A DNA stretch of 64,000 bases from Ursus arctos (GCF_023065955.2 NW_026622786.1:49151438-49215437), one strand, 5' to 3'; shown: positions 1-11,011, counted from the stretch's first letter. Made by a program: numbers and translations. Notes: generated from the letters alone by a model not told the origin.

Positions 1-2100
1 AAGCAGTGCTAAAATTCTGAACAAAACATGGCTACTGTAACTGGACCAGGTTTATTTCTTTAAGAAGTTGTTTCTAATTCTGAAGCTGCATATGTGCAGG
101 CACACGTGATGGAGAATGGAAGGGTTGCTATGGTAAGCACACATCTTTTCTTGGACAGTGAAGTATAAAAAAAAAAATGTATAAAGAACTCTCCCTTCAT
201 AACATGTCATGGAAATTGACTCTGCTTTCCCTAACCACATATGATATGATGCAATGCAGTATAGTACAGAAATAGCCCACATTTTCAAAACTTCATCCCA
301 TTAAGATGGCTTATAAAACACGGAGTGAAAAATGAAGTAAGAAATCTCCAGGTCAGGTAACTCTATTTAAATGGCGGGTCTAGAACAAGTTCTACTTCCA
401 TTAAATTAATAAATAATCCCACCTTGCGGATATTCGACAGGCCTTGAGATGCCCCGGGAGTCCAAATGCAAAAATTGCTAACCACCCATTTCAATATACT
501 TGAGTCTTAGGACTCTTATTTTTAAGGGAAAATAAAAACATTCCAACATCCCTACTTTCTCATTCTTGCCCCGGTGCGATTAATGATTTTCAGCAAGCAC
601 GGATTTGACCCCCCTCTACTGTCTCTTGCAAAAAGATCTTGAGGTGGTTCTCTTAGAGTCGTGAAGCCAGCTCAACGACGCCTGGATGGAGGCGTGACAC
701 GGACTGGGGAGGTGGCAGAATCTGTTGCGAATAGCAGCAGGTTCTGAGGCGCTGGAGAACCCACGTGTGCAGGGGCTGAAGAACTTTTCTGCCACGTCTC
801 CCGGAACGAATGCCTCACTTTTAAGTAAGGGACTAGCTGGGGCGAGGGGTGGGGCGGGAAGTGGGCGGTAAAAACCGAGAAGTGGGCGGCAGAGGAGAAG
901 GTTCAAGCCCTTCACAGGTATCTATCTACCTGTGTTTTTCTACCTTCTATTCTCGTCCCTGGTCAACTTTATTATTTTTCCCACTAATTGGAGGACTTAA
1001 GCAACCGCATGCTGAGCATCTCATAGGCTCAGCTTGGAACAAAGAAAATCGAGTTCCTAATACTGTATCTCTCCAGTCAGAGAGATCACGTGTCCTGCTT
1101 TCGCTGGAATGCACTCTTCTCGCCCACGCTATAAAAATCTCTATTGTGCTTAGAAATTTTGCCAAGGTTAAAATATGATCACATACGAATTGTTTTTCAT
1201 CTATCAAGACAGCCACATTTCATCGTATACAGGTACATATATGTACGTGCTGACCCAGTTACCACTGCAGGTAAATTCAATGTGTTGAAAGTGTGGTGGG
1301 AAAGTAATCAAAAAGAGCAGGTGGAGGACCTCTATGTCTCACTGACCCCCACCTCCACCCCGCATCATTTCTAATTCCTTTTAAAGGAGAACTTCGAAAG
1401 GAACGTGGGAGTCGCAGATGGTTCCATGCTGAAGCCGATTCCCGGGAGTTGTGAAAGTGACCCCTTCCCTTTTCCGCCTGGCGGTGCGCCCTCTCGCCCA
1501 GCCCGCTCGCTTTGTGACTTGGTGGGGAGGAGACAGTGAGGGAGAGGGCGGAGGCGGGTCCTTTATTCAGCCCTGATGGCCAAGAAGTAGTATAATGAAG
1601 CAGTTTTGCAACCATCGCCGTTATGAAGTCACACTATTTTTAAAGGCATTTTGTTCAACCCCTATCCCCCCCACCCGCATTCTTGACTCTGCAAACGGTA
1701 AGACTAGAGACCTTCGGGAACCAATCTAATTGTCCGTGAGCCAGGATGCCATAATTACCTTAATGTTAATGTGCTTTCCTCCCTCTTTCAACGTAGGATC
1801 CGAAACTAGTCCTGCATTCTTAATGACTCTAAGAGAAGGATACAAGATGCTGAAGGGGGCCCAGCTCTGGGACTGGGAATAGTGCAGGTTCACCAGCTTC
1901 GCCTTGCAACACAAAGGAGATGTGTGGGCAGGAGTTGTCTCGCTTAGGGGGAGATAGGTATCGTTCTCCCTGACTCTCAGGAAAAGCTTCCACCCCATTG
2001 CTCCCCCACTTCTTTCTGTCCTCCAATCTGTCATACTCCTCTTCCCCTCCATCCCCCCAAACCCCACCCTTTCCCTTCAATCCCAAAGGCAAAAAGATCT
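1..2100. other. 5' flank of the CpG island, no supported gene
   Basis: I see no repeat family or exon that I can support here. The stretch is moderately AT-rich up to about 600 and then near-neutral in GC with scattered CpGs, which suggests the shoulder of the promoter domain. Two CACGTG E-box cores lie near 762 and 1087. The ORFs on both strands are short, lack recognisable domains and overlap one another. Confidence 0.4.
840..890 (+). promoter_or_regulatory. GC-box cluster, possible secondary promoter
   Basis: Three GGGCGG-type elements (GGGGCGGG near 852, GTGGGCGG near 861 and GTGGGCGG near 882) lie within 50 bases. Such boxes bind Sp1/KLF factors in CpG-rich mammalian promoters. Donor-like sites follow on the plus strand at CAG/GTAAAT (1270/1271) and CG/GTAAGA (1697/1698), so a rightward transcript that is not part of the main island is possible. 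No TATA box or coding exon supports it. Confidence 0.25.
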
Positions 2101-2181
2101 AATTGCATTTTCCAAACAAATGGACATCAAACAGTAATACTACACCTTCCAAGATAAAGGGACAAATGCGACCTGCCACAA

Positions 2182-2240
<59 letters not shown>
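2182..2240 (+). repeat. Compound (TG)n(AG)n microsatellite
   Basis: About 17 TG units with one TT interruption run straight into about 12 AG units. The tract lies roughly 100 bases from the edge of the CpG island, in what would be the first intron of a leftward transcript. The TG part can adopt Z-DNA and the AG part can form triplex DNA. Confidence 0.95.
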
Positions 2241-2241
<1 letters not shown>

Positions 2242-2553
2242 TGATCAAATGGGCGCTTCATCCTCCAGACACCTCCGATAAAAAGCTTACTGAAGATATC
2301 CAAGATAATAAAGAGCTAAGACTACCTCAGCTAGACCAATGGTCCCGGCACCAGCGTCCAACACTCGCTCTTTACCTTTCCTTTTCGCAGTATGTAACCC
2401 TTTAGGGTCTCCCGCCAGCCCAGGCCACTCGGTGCTCCCATGCACCCACACAGCTAGCACCCATTTCCAAATGCCCCGCAACGTACCACATCCCCGCCGC
2501 CTCCGCGGGCCACCTCGCGAGCAGCTCCCCTGAGAGCGCTGAAGGCTCGTGTC

Positions 2554-2672
2554 CTCCTCCCCCGCCCCCTCCCCCGCTGGCACTTGTGTCCCACACCTCG
2601 GGCGCTCACTGTCACCGAGGCCACAAACGACGAGGCCCCCGCAGTCCTCCCCCCCTCCCCCCCCCCCCCCCC
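2554..2672 (-). other. G-quadruplex / i-motif prone runs in the putative intron start
   Basis: The plus strand carries CCCCCGCCCCCTCCCCC at about 2558-2576 and a nearly pure C tract at 2649-2672. The minus strand therefore has four or more closely spaced G-runs. These start about 30 bases after the minus-strand donor. G-runs on the coding strand at the 5' end of first introns are a known feature of mammalian genes, so the placement agrees with leftward transcription. Confidence 0.6.
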
Positions 2673-2703
2673 ACTGGCCACGAAACAAGAGTGTGCTACT
2701 CAC

Positions 2704-4100
2704 ATCGCCGGAAGAAACTGCCCATGAGGTTTCGGAGAGAGTGAATCGTGCAGCTGCCAACGCTTATTCCTTAAAGTGTTCGGGGGTCCGCAGTGGAGTG
2801 GCCACGAGGGTCCTCGCAGGAAGAGAGGAGGGGTGGAGTAGGAGGAAGAAGACCAGGAGAAAGGGGATTCCAGGCAGGTGCCGCGTTAGACCATGATGCC
2901 GGTGCCCTTCAGGTGGACCGCTGGAGAGGTTCCGGCGGGAAGCGGCCGAGGGGAAGCCCAAAGCGCTGCCCGGGAAGGCAGGAGCGCCTTCACTCCCCTG
3001 CCTCCGCCTGCCCTGCGCGCCGCGCTAGCTACCGCAGCAGCAGCGGCGGCGGCGGCGGCGGCGGTGGCGGAGGCGCAGCTCCCTCCCCACCCCCAGAAGG
3101 CTCCACAGACAATAAATCCCGGGCGGAGAAGAGACGAGCAGGAAAGGCGAATCGTGCACGCAACTCTAACACACCCTGCCTGCTGCTGGGCGAGAATCCC
3201 CGGGGACCCCGTGCAGCCGCGGCTCTGAGGAGCCAAGCGCTCCCGGGTCTGCAGGCGACGGCGGCGGTCTGTGTAGGCGGCTGCAGGTCCCTTCGGCGAG
3301 AACCCGCTGACCAGGAGCTGGGTGTCCGTGGCTTCAAGCCCGGCGTTGGCCCGGAGCGGGGTCCTCCTCCGTGCAGTGGCTCGGCGCACAGGTGCCAGGC
3401 TTGGCAGGCGAGGAGGCGCTGCTCGTGGCTCTTGGCTGTGTCTCCCCGCTCTCCCCGCCCCCTCTCTTTTTTCCCACCCCCTTTTCCGACGACACCAGCT
3501 GCAGCTGCTTCAAAGTGTGAAAAATGTCAAGGAGATTTTCCAGCGATAAGAGGGGGTGCCCACTTTCACAGCCCTCGGCCCCTTTTTGAGATTCTCGCCT
3601 GCCCCTCTGACCTCTAGTCGGGCTCCCCCAAATTGTGAGAAGAAAAATCCCAGTCCTGCGAAGAACTGAAATGCTCGCCTTCTCCGGGCTTTCACAAGCT
3701 GCTTTTCGAGAACGGGAAGCTCTCTGGGTTCCTTTCGTCGCCCGCGGTGCTCGAGGCAGTTGCTCGAGGCACGGTGCCTGGCAGCGCTCCGCCACCGGCT
3801 CCTCCTGCTGCCGGACCGGCCCGTGGCGCTGGAGTGGCGCGGCGCGGCGTCCTGCAGCGCGGGCGACTCCGCAGCTGTAGCGGCTCCGGGCCTCTGCACC
3901 TCCCCGAGCGCCCCTGCACCCGCACCAGCTCAGTGACGCTGCGCTCGCGGCTCCGCAGGCTGCTGTTCCTGCTATCTCAGCAAAGAGGCGGCCAGGAGCG
4001 CCTCCTCGGGGTTTCCTCCCCCGCCCGCCTCTCCTGCTGCAGGTTGTTGGCTGCCCAGGAGAAAAGTCTCTGCTTGAGGGTCGGTCACTTCACATCAGTC
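2704..4100 (-). other. Putative first exon of an unidentified leftward gene
   Basis: On the minus strand the sequence CGAT is followed by GTGAGTAG at 2703, a near-consensus splice donor. Just upstream an ATG at 2725-2723 opens a seven-codon reading frame (MGSFFRR, then one base) that would splice in phase 1. Its context is weak at -3 but has G at +4. The exon could equally be wholly non-coding 5' UTR. The upstream limit near 4100 is only the edge of the CpG island, not a mapped start. The region upstream on this strand contains several short uORFs and a CCG-rich stretch, usual for long 5' UTRs. I do not recognise the peptide. Any further exons would lie to the left of the window. Confidence 0.35.
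3033..3070 (+). repeat. CAG/CGG triplet tract in the CpG island
   Basis: Three CAG units run into about seven GGC units and end in an imperfect GGTGGCGG. It lies within the putative first exon, where it reads as CCG on the minus strand. In other frames it gives poly-Ala or poly-Gly, which explains the misleadingly long ORFs crossing it. Confidence 0.9.
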
Positions 4101-4280
4101 AAGGCAGCGACCTTTGTGCCTGCTTTGACATTCCCTTCTCCTTCTGGGGCCGGGATTGCTAGCCTGAGAGTGCGCAAAAAGAGAAGGGTTTTCCCAACTA
4201 CCCTTCATGGTTTCACTGCCACTCCTCCTGCTGTGAACACACACTCTCACTCACACACACTCATAGGCTCCTTTACATAA

Positions 4281-6685
4281 AGGCACACAGAGACACTTTA
4301 TTCTCACATACTTTAAAGTCTTATAAGCAGCAATATGTTAAGAAACATATTGATGAAGCTAGTACTATATTTAGACTTCTCTTTTATTTTCTACACCCAT
4401 CTGATGAATTCTTTCTTTGAAACTGGATTTATTATGCTGGAAACATTTTTTTTGTGCAATATAGGCTATAGGGTTGGTTGGTTGGTTGGTTGGTTGGTTT
4501 GTTGGTTGGTTTCCTCCAAATGGAAGAGAAAGAACCTCCCTTTCCTAATACAATCAGACCTCATGGCATTCAGCTGCCACTCTGGGGTGGATGTAAGCTC
4601 ACAGTTTGCTGAAAAGAAAATGCAATGTGCTTGCTTATATTCTTGGATTTGCAACGCTAAAATCTTCAAGGTCAAAAACCTTTCTGGCTGCTAGGAATTA
4701 TCTAGGAAGAGACTTTTGAGATTGAAGATCTAATCTGCAGAACACCAAGAATGAGGATTATTTCCCACATCACCTGGGCCATGAAGGTGGGCTGACTTTT
4801 ATTAAGGAGAACTCCCCAGTATTTCATATGATTTGCATGAGGAAGGGAGAATATATTTTTAAAAGTCAGATCATTTTTACAATGTATTATAAAACACCAC
4901 AGGGAAAAAAAGAAACGGTTCTGAAATGGCAAAAAGATAAAAAAAAAAATTGTTAAAGTGATAGACTTTTGAATTGACCTCTATGGAGCTCTATTTTTTT
5001 TTCACCCATAGTTTTGTCCTTGCAAACATATTACCACATCTCAGTGTCTCAGCTGGATGGAGTGAGATGAAAAATTTTAGGTACTGATTGAAAATATAAA
5101 AAGCTAACCTCCCACAACAATTATACAATTGTAGCAGTCTTTTATAAACTTCGAGTTCTTTTAGATATAGTTTACACAGAACTTTCACTTTTCTAAAACT
5201 AGTTGGTGGACAATGTTATCTACACTTATAGGAAGGCACAAAGACTCAACACAGAAAGGTACCCAGCTGCCTTGTATTTGAACTCAGAATTTCTTATTTT
5301 AACTCCAGGATTCATTTCCTTGTACCAAAACATTTGACAAAAAGTCTTCTACTTAAAATCATAATTGATTATAAGTAACTGCAGATCCTTACAAACAGGC
5401 AACATACCTACCAGTGAAGTTACCTCCCACGTGTTAAATGGAACTGTTTTCCTAACTCAGAACAAATTTGTTCCTTTCCAAGCAGGAGAGATCTTTTTTG
5501 TCACTCCAAATTAAAAATTGATAATATCCTTATATTTCAAACGATATGTCCTCCTTTTCCCTTTATTTTATCCTAGAACCTTGATTTCAGGCCATAAAAA
5601 CCCAAAAGGTTAAAGATTTAAAATATGTACCAATGTGATGTAGTGCCTATGGTTTTTAACAAACATGATTTTAGCATTTAAAAAAAAAAGGAAAAGAAGG
5701 AAGATGTATATGTTCTGTAGAATAGGCTTTGGATACAATGGCCCAATTTTTTTTTTCTTAGATTTATGAATCTTGAACAAAATGTAGCTACCTTCACTAT
5801 TTAAACAATGAGGCATACTGAAGAGATTTCAATGCTTTCATAGAATTATGGAACTATTGAAATGCAAATGCAGATGCTGTCTTTAAACTCCAAGTTGCCC
5901 TGTCATCAACCCTCTGGAAATGCAGATGACTGTCTGAAAATTGGAGAAAGAGGAATGAATATCCTCAGGCTGTCATTCAAGCAGAGGTCTAATACCAAAA
6001 ATAGCAACAACTTCAAAAGTTAGATCAAGGAAGTTTTAACAGATTAGCTGTTCAGATTACATCTATGAACGGCTGAACATTAACTTCTATAAAATTTTGT
6101 GAATTGTTCATCAGTCCCTTTGACCACACTACTACAATTTTTGAAACGATAATCTATTCCCAAGACTAAATTACTTGAAAATAAAAGACACGTGGTGATG
6201 TTAGTTAAACAATAGGTGCCGACTATCTTCCTAATATTTCTCTTTGGAGGCCTGAAATGTCATTCTGTCTTAAAATATTTCCTCTCTGGAAATTCTTGAT
6301 TAAAGTAAAACTACTGATGGAAAGCACAGCACTTTTACCTTTACCAACTGTTAATATCTTAGTTAGATACTGGTCCTTAGGGAAACAGAAAAACATTGTT
6401 AAAATTTGATGTATGGAAATACAGATCTGAAAACCTCAGAGCTGGTAGAGTTTGGTAGGACAGGATCTTTATCCATGGGGTTGGGAGTGCTAATTGTTGT
6501 GGTGAGCCTTTGAAAACCTGGGGAAAAGCTCTGAATAGGAAGCAGGAATCATTAGGATTCTTTCTCAAATTAATTTGTTAGATGGCCTTTACTGTGAAAC
6601 TAATTTCTCAGATTAACAACCTGTTCTAGCTAAAGAGAATGCTTTTTTTATTGTGGTTTTTAATTTATCTGGATAATTTTTTTTT
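4281..6685. other. AT-rich unique DNA, no gene seen
   Basis: No repeat family or coding exon was recognised apart from the TTGG tract at 4471-4511. The block at about 5830-6330 has mixed composition with an octamer-like ATGCAAAT near 5861 and several ATTA cores. It is discussed as a weak candidate for a conserved element. Confidence 0.4.
4471..4511 (+). repeat. (TTGG)n microsatellite
   Basis: About ten four-base units, GGTT in phase, with one T substitution near 4500. The tract is long enough to be variable in length. Confidence 0.95.
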
Positions 6686-6689
6686 AATT

Positions 6690-8000
6690 TTTAAACCTTA
6701 ATTTGCATATTTAAGATATACAAAATACAATGAACACTGATGTACTCACCACACACCTTCAGAAGGACAGATTGAAGTTTCCTCTCCCACTCCTCTATTT
6801 CTGCTCCCCTCATCCCACAGAGGTAACCTCATTCCTAAATGTATTCCTAAATTAATTAATTAATTTCATGCACTTTTACTGCCAACAGTATTTTTGCATT
6901 GCTTTGGAAATTTAACCCTTACACAAATGATATAATGCAATATGTATTCTTTTGCAACTTGTTTTTGATTTTTAAAAACATATTATATTTCTAAGAATAA
7001 TTGATCTGCATGTGCGTCACTCTGGTTCACTAATTTTTACTGTTGCATGATAGCAGATTGTATGAATTTATCATATTCATATTCTGATGACAAGTTTTGC
7101 TTTTACAATAACGATGTTGTGAATATGTTTGATTATATCTCTTTACGTATAAGAGTTTTCTAGTTGATATATCACCAGGGAGTAGATTTCTTGGGTTGTA
7201 GAGCATATTCAATATTAAATTATTTTCAGTTTACATTTCTATTATCATTTATGAGAATTTCCCTTGAACCATATCCCAGCAGTTCTTGGTATTATCAGAC
7301 ACTTTCATGTTGTCCAGTCTTAGGAATATGAAATGGTATTTCATTATGGTTTAAATGCATAATTTCCTGGTTACTTATGAGGTACAGTATCTTTTCATAG
7401 GTTTATTAATAATCCACATTTCCAATATGAATTTCTTGATTTATATATTTCACTCATTTTTCAATTTGGGTATTCTTGGTGTGTGTGTCCTGTATTCTAA
7501 TCCTTTGTCAGTTATTTTTTATCTTTAGTTTTCACTGTTAATATGGTGTTTTATGAAAAGAAGTTTTAATTTAATATAATCAACTTTATCAGTACTTTCC
7601 TTTATGATATATGCTTTGTATTTAATTAAAAAAATTTTGCTATCCCAACATTAAAAATATATTTTCCTGTATTTTTTTTTTTTTATTCTGAAACTCTGCA
7701 TATGGTGTGAGGTAAGGGATCAATTTTTGTTTGTTTCCATGTTTTTCCTCATAAGAAACTGATGCCTCCTCTATCATATACCAGCTCATTGGTCAATTTT
7801 TGGCCTGTGCATTTGGTTCCATCTGTCTTGCTATAATGTCTCAGTTGAAAATTATTCTAAATTGCTTCAATACTGATATATAGGAAGAACGTGGCATTTC
7901 ATCTTGTTCTTCTTCAAAATGTCTTTGAGTTTTCTTCATCCCTTCTTTTTGGGCTATTGATTTGTAAGCTTGGTGTAGATGCATGATAGCTTCTTTAATT
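6690..8000 (-). mobile_element. Ancient L1 fragment (3' UTR and ORF2 end), antisense
   Basis: Between about 7320 and 7520 the text reads as the reverse complement of a mammalian L1 ORF2 3' region: AAATGGTATTTCATTATGGT, then a motif equivalent to 'cattttcctgattact...', and TATTCTAATCCTTTGTCAG. The left part resembles an L1 3' UTR. Divergence is heavy and no frame is open. Subfamily not assigned. The right border is uncertain. Confidence 0.6.
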
Positions 8001-8479
8001 TTTTTCACACCACAGATCTCTTGAAAACAGATTGTGAAAGCACAAGACCTTGCTCTGTCTAGTGCTATATCAAATTGGCAATTCTCTCTCACAAGCAGTT
8101 CAGACTAAATTTATCATGCCAGTACTCTAACAGGAAGGTTATCTTAGATAAAATATGAGTAAAAAGACCAGCTAACAGGAATGAAATATCTTTTTTAAGA
8201 AGCAATGCATATGAGTTCACTAACACATTATAGTGTAAAAATTTCCTGAGAACATCTTTGCTATCTCTAAGTAGGTTCATATCTATATACAAACTTTAAA
8301 ATGTATTTTTCATTCTAACATTAATATGTGTTGTTAAAGTATCCTAAAGGTCTTTCTGATTCTAAAATTGCATTATCCTATGTTTTTAAATTTTAATATA
8401 GTACATTATTATTAATTTGAAGAGATAAGAATTATAAAAAAAACAGGTAGGAAATTGATTTTTTTCTAGCAAAGTTTTT
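8001..8479. other. AT-rich stretch, nothing recognised
   Basis: No gene and no clear repeat. It may still be eroded L1 sequence joining the fragments on either side. Confidence 0.3.
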
Positions 8480-8694
8480 TAAAATTTTTTTAAAGAGTAT
8501 TTATTTATTTTTTTGACAGATAGAGAGAGAGTACAAGCAGGGGGAGCAGGAGAGGGAGGGGAAAAGCAGGCTCCCCGCTAAGCAGGGAACCTTATGCCAA
8601 TGCTGATGCCAATGCCGGCCTCAGTCCCATGACCCTGGGATGATGATCTGAGCCACAGACAGATGCATAACTGACTAAGTCACCCAGGCGCCCC
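8480..8694 (-). mobile_element. Can-SINE, reverse orientation
   Basis: The A-rich tail appears as TTTTTTAAAGAGTATTTATTTATT, followed by the GAGAGAGAG tract, AGCAGGCTCCCCGC, and the tRNA-derived head reading CACCCAGGCGCCCC at the right end. The copy is divergent with a duplicated 'atgccaatgc' near 8600. Confidence 0.92.
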
Positions 8695-8929
8695 TAATTT
8701 TATTTCTTTAAAACATCTCTACTTTATCATCAGAAAAGAATAGTGTTCGTTGAACATGAAACACGTAGCGATTTATTGAGATTCAGGATAACATCAGTGA
8801 TAACATCAGTGAATTTTTCTCTCCAACAGTTTTCACCTTATATCTTACAATCTATAAGTATGAAAAAATCAAATTCCAGTATTTTACGTTAGATGAAAAT
8901 CTTTTTTACACCTTACTCTTCAATAATAA

Positions 8930-10010
8930 TTTAGCTAGTATACAATTCAAAGTTGATGTTATTATTTCTCAGTATTTTGAAGATATTGTTCCATGGGTTT
9001 TGGTGTTCATTGTTGCTGCTGAAATATTTGCCCTTAGGGGCGCCTGGGTGGTGCAGTCCTTAAGCATCTGCCTATGGCTCAGGGCATGATCCCAGCGTTC
9101 TGGGTTCGAACCCCACATCAGGCTCTTCGGCTGGTAGCCTGCTTCTTTCTCTCCCACTCTCCCTGCTTGTGTTCCCTCTCTCGCTGGCTCTCTCTGTCAA
9201 ATAAATAAATAAAATCTTTAAAAAAAAAAAAAAGAAATATTTGCCCTTAATCTAATTGCCATTTCTTTGTACCCAACCATTTCTTTCATTCTTGCTATTG
9301 TTAGATATTTCCTGTCTGTGAGTACTGGTATTTTTAGGAATGATTTCCTTCCTTTTATTTCCTAATTTTTATCAGATTTTATTTCCTTTACTTATTACTT
9401 TTTATGCTGCTAGGAATTAAAAATTCATTTGGGGGAAAAATAATTAAGCTTTTATCTCTTTATATATTCTCTCTCCCTCATTCCCTATATTGTCTCATTA
9501 TTTTATCTTCCATGTCTCTTAACCATTTTTTAACATTTTTCTCCTTTTGTGTCTCTGTGCTACATTTTATGTAAATTTGTGTGCTTTATCTTCTAGTTGA
9601 CTAATTCTCCAATTATCTAATGTAATGTCTAACCCACCATTGGGTTTTTAATCTCACTAACTATATTTATATTTCAAATTCTATTTTACGTATCAAAATT
9701 TTCTGATCTTTTCTGAAAATGTCATGTTTCTTGCTAATGCTTTTGATTCCCTCTTTTATATTACATGCTGTGTCTAATAATTTTAATGTCTGAAGTTCAA
9801 GGTGTCTAATTTGGGGTGCTGACTTATTTTCTCCTGACCCTTGCAAATGGTGGCATATTACCTTGGATTCTGAGCTCATTTTCAGTTGGATATTCTGTAT
9901 GGAAATAATGTGAACCCTGGATTGAAGATGTTTTCCTCCAAGAAGGATCTGTATTTGTTTTTTTCGGGTGCCCTGGAGAGTAAGCTATCCAAATAACTTC
10001 AATTTTTAGC
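8930..10010 (-). mobile_element. Ancient L1 5'-part fragment, antisense, split by a SINE
   Basis: Text such as TTCCATGGGTTTTGGTGTTC, CATTGTTGCTGCTGAAAT and TTTTTAGGAATGATTTC resembles the reverse complement of the 5' portion of old mammalian L1 elements (L1M groups). The SINE at 9037-9233 interrupts it. Together with 6690-8000 it could be one old, much deleted insertion, since the 3' end lies to the left and the 5' end to the right. Confidence 0.45.
9021..9249 (+). mobile_element. Can-SINE with 16-bp target-site duplication
   Basis: The element starts with GGGGCGCCTGGGTGGTGCAG at 9037 and ends in AAATAAATAAAATCTTT plus poly-A to 9233. The perfect duplication GAAATATTTGCCCTTA flanks it at 9021-9036 and 9234-9249. 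The perfect flanks and long A tail suggest a fairly young insertion. The B-box-like GGGTTCGAACCCC is intact near 9101. Confidence 0.97.
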
Positions 10011-10364
10011 TCTGGGTTTTCTAGGCCACCCAAATAAGTCCCAACTGATCAAAAGGACATGACTGTGATTATAAATTCTCAGAGAAAAACTTTCTTCTCT
10101 ACTCATAGCCAAGGGTGAAGCAGATAATGTACATTGCAATCTCTGTACCAGGGTATTTACCAGGGGTAGATAATTTTGAATTAACCTTTTAGTGAAAATG
10201 CAGGCCTTCATGTTTCCCACCTTTAAACAGAGGTCTCAGTTAACTCCCATCTTTCTTGGATGAAAGGTCTTATATTCTACTCATCTGCCTGTTAATAGGC
10301 ACATTTTAGGATACTAGAATACTCAGTGTCATAATGCCTTTAGAGGAATTATATATTTAATGTT

Positions 10365-10483
10365 TCTTCTTTTTTTTTTTTTTTTTTTTAAGTAATCTCT
10401 ACACCCAACGTGGGGCTTGAACTCACAACCACAAATCAAGAGTCACATGCTCTACTGACTGAGCCAGCCATGCAGCCCCCCCC
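10365..10483 (-). mobile_element. Short Can-SINE, reverse, head plus poly-A only
   Basis: A run of about 22 T is followed by AAGTAATCTCTACACCCAACG, GGGGCTTGAACTCACAACC, AAATCAAGAGTCACATGCTC and ACTGACTGAGCCAGCCATGC. This is the tRNA-related part without the GA-rich middle seen in the other copies, so it is an internally shortened SINE type. Confidence 0.88.
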
Positions 10484-11011
10484 TTTTGTAATTGAATGAG
10501 TCTTATCACTGTGATTTTCTATTTTCTCTTAATTTTTTGGCCTCCAGAATCTTCTTTTTGCAATTTCACTGTCCATAAAATAATAAATAAAAGCAGTTTG
10601 TTATTTTTATCCAGCATTTCTAAATTTTTTTTTTCTATAAGTATTTTCATGATATTTAGGCTGCCATAGTTTGGAAGTGGAACTAATTTATCTGTTTACA
10701 TCACAATTTTTGAGGTGATATTTTTCGTTGTCAAAATGTTTAAGTTAGCTGAAATAGCATTTGTGTATTTCCTTTTTGAGGAGGATGCTATTATTATAAG
10801 TGGTGGCAGTGGGAATGAGCCTTGCCACCATAATATTGTTACAAATGACAGTGTGGTGACTTTACTGATTGGTAGCTTTTAAGTAAAATAAACAAAAACA
10901 CATTTGGTTATTATGTTTTGATGATTAATATATTTTCAGAGTTAGTATAGGTAAAAATCTCAATACCAGTTATCTCCATCAGTTAGATAATAAGCACATT
11001 CATTTAAATGA

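Larger units (their letters stand above)
2340..4060. promoter_or_regulatory. CpG island, probable gene promoter
   Basis: The sequence changes abruptly from AT-rich to strongly GC-rich with dense CpG, then reverts near 4100. It is the only such domain in the window. Islands of this size in mammals usually mark a transcription start with a long GC-rich 5' UTR. It contains many Sp1-like GC boxes, a CGG/CAG tract near 3033-3070, and pyrimidine-rich runs near 2554-2579 and 2649-2672. No TATA box is obvious. The direction is not proven. The best donor site and the G-rich strand downstream of it favour minus-strand transcription. I could not identify the gene from the short coding potential inside the island. 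Confidence 0.8.

Noticed and set aside
849..1178. Plus-strand ORF of 109 codons
   Set aside because: It begins at a non-ATG codon in the GC-box cluster and has no motif or splice support.
2287..2760. Minus-strand ORF of 157 codons starting near 2760
   Set aside because: The apparent start is TTG, and it crosses the splice donor at 2704. Past that point it is poly-Gly from the C/G-rich tract.
2764..2961. Minus-strand ORF with a hydrophobic, signal-like stretch
   Set aside because: The start is TTG, the ORF is 65 codons, and the hydrophobic run comes from a CT-rich 5' UTR stretch. At most an upstream ORF region.
2793..3617. Plus-strand ORF of 274 codons across the CpG island
   Set aside because: It begins at GTG rather than ATG, runs through the GGC tract as poly-Gly, overlaps long ORFs in other frames and has no domain. 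GC-rich DNA has few stop codons, so long chance ORFs are expected.
10383..10483. Possible tRNA gene
   Set aside because: The A- and B-box-like parts belong to the tRNA-derived head of a Can-SINE and continue into a poly-A tail. No cloverleaf is kept. The same applies to the other SINE heads.
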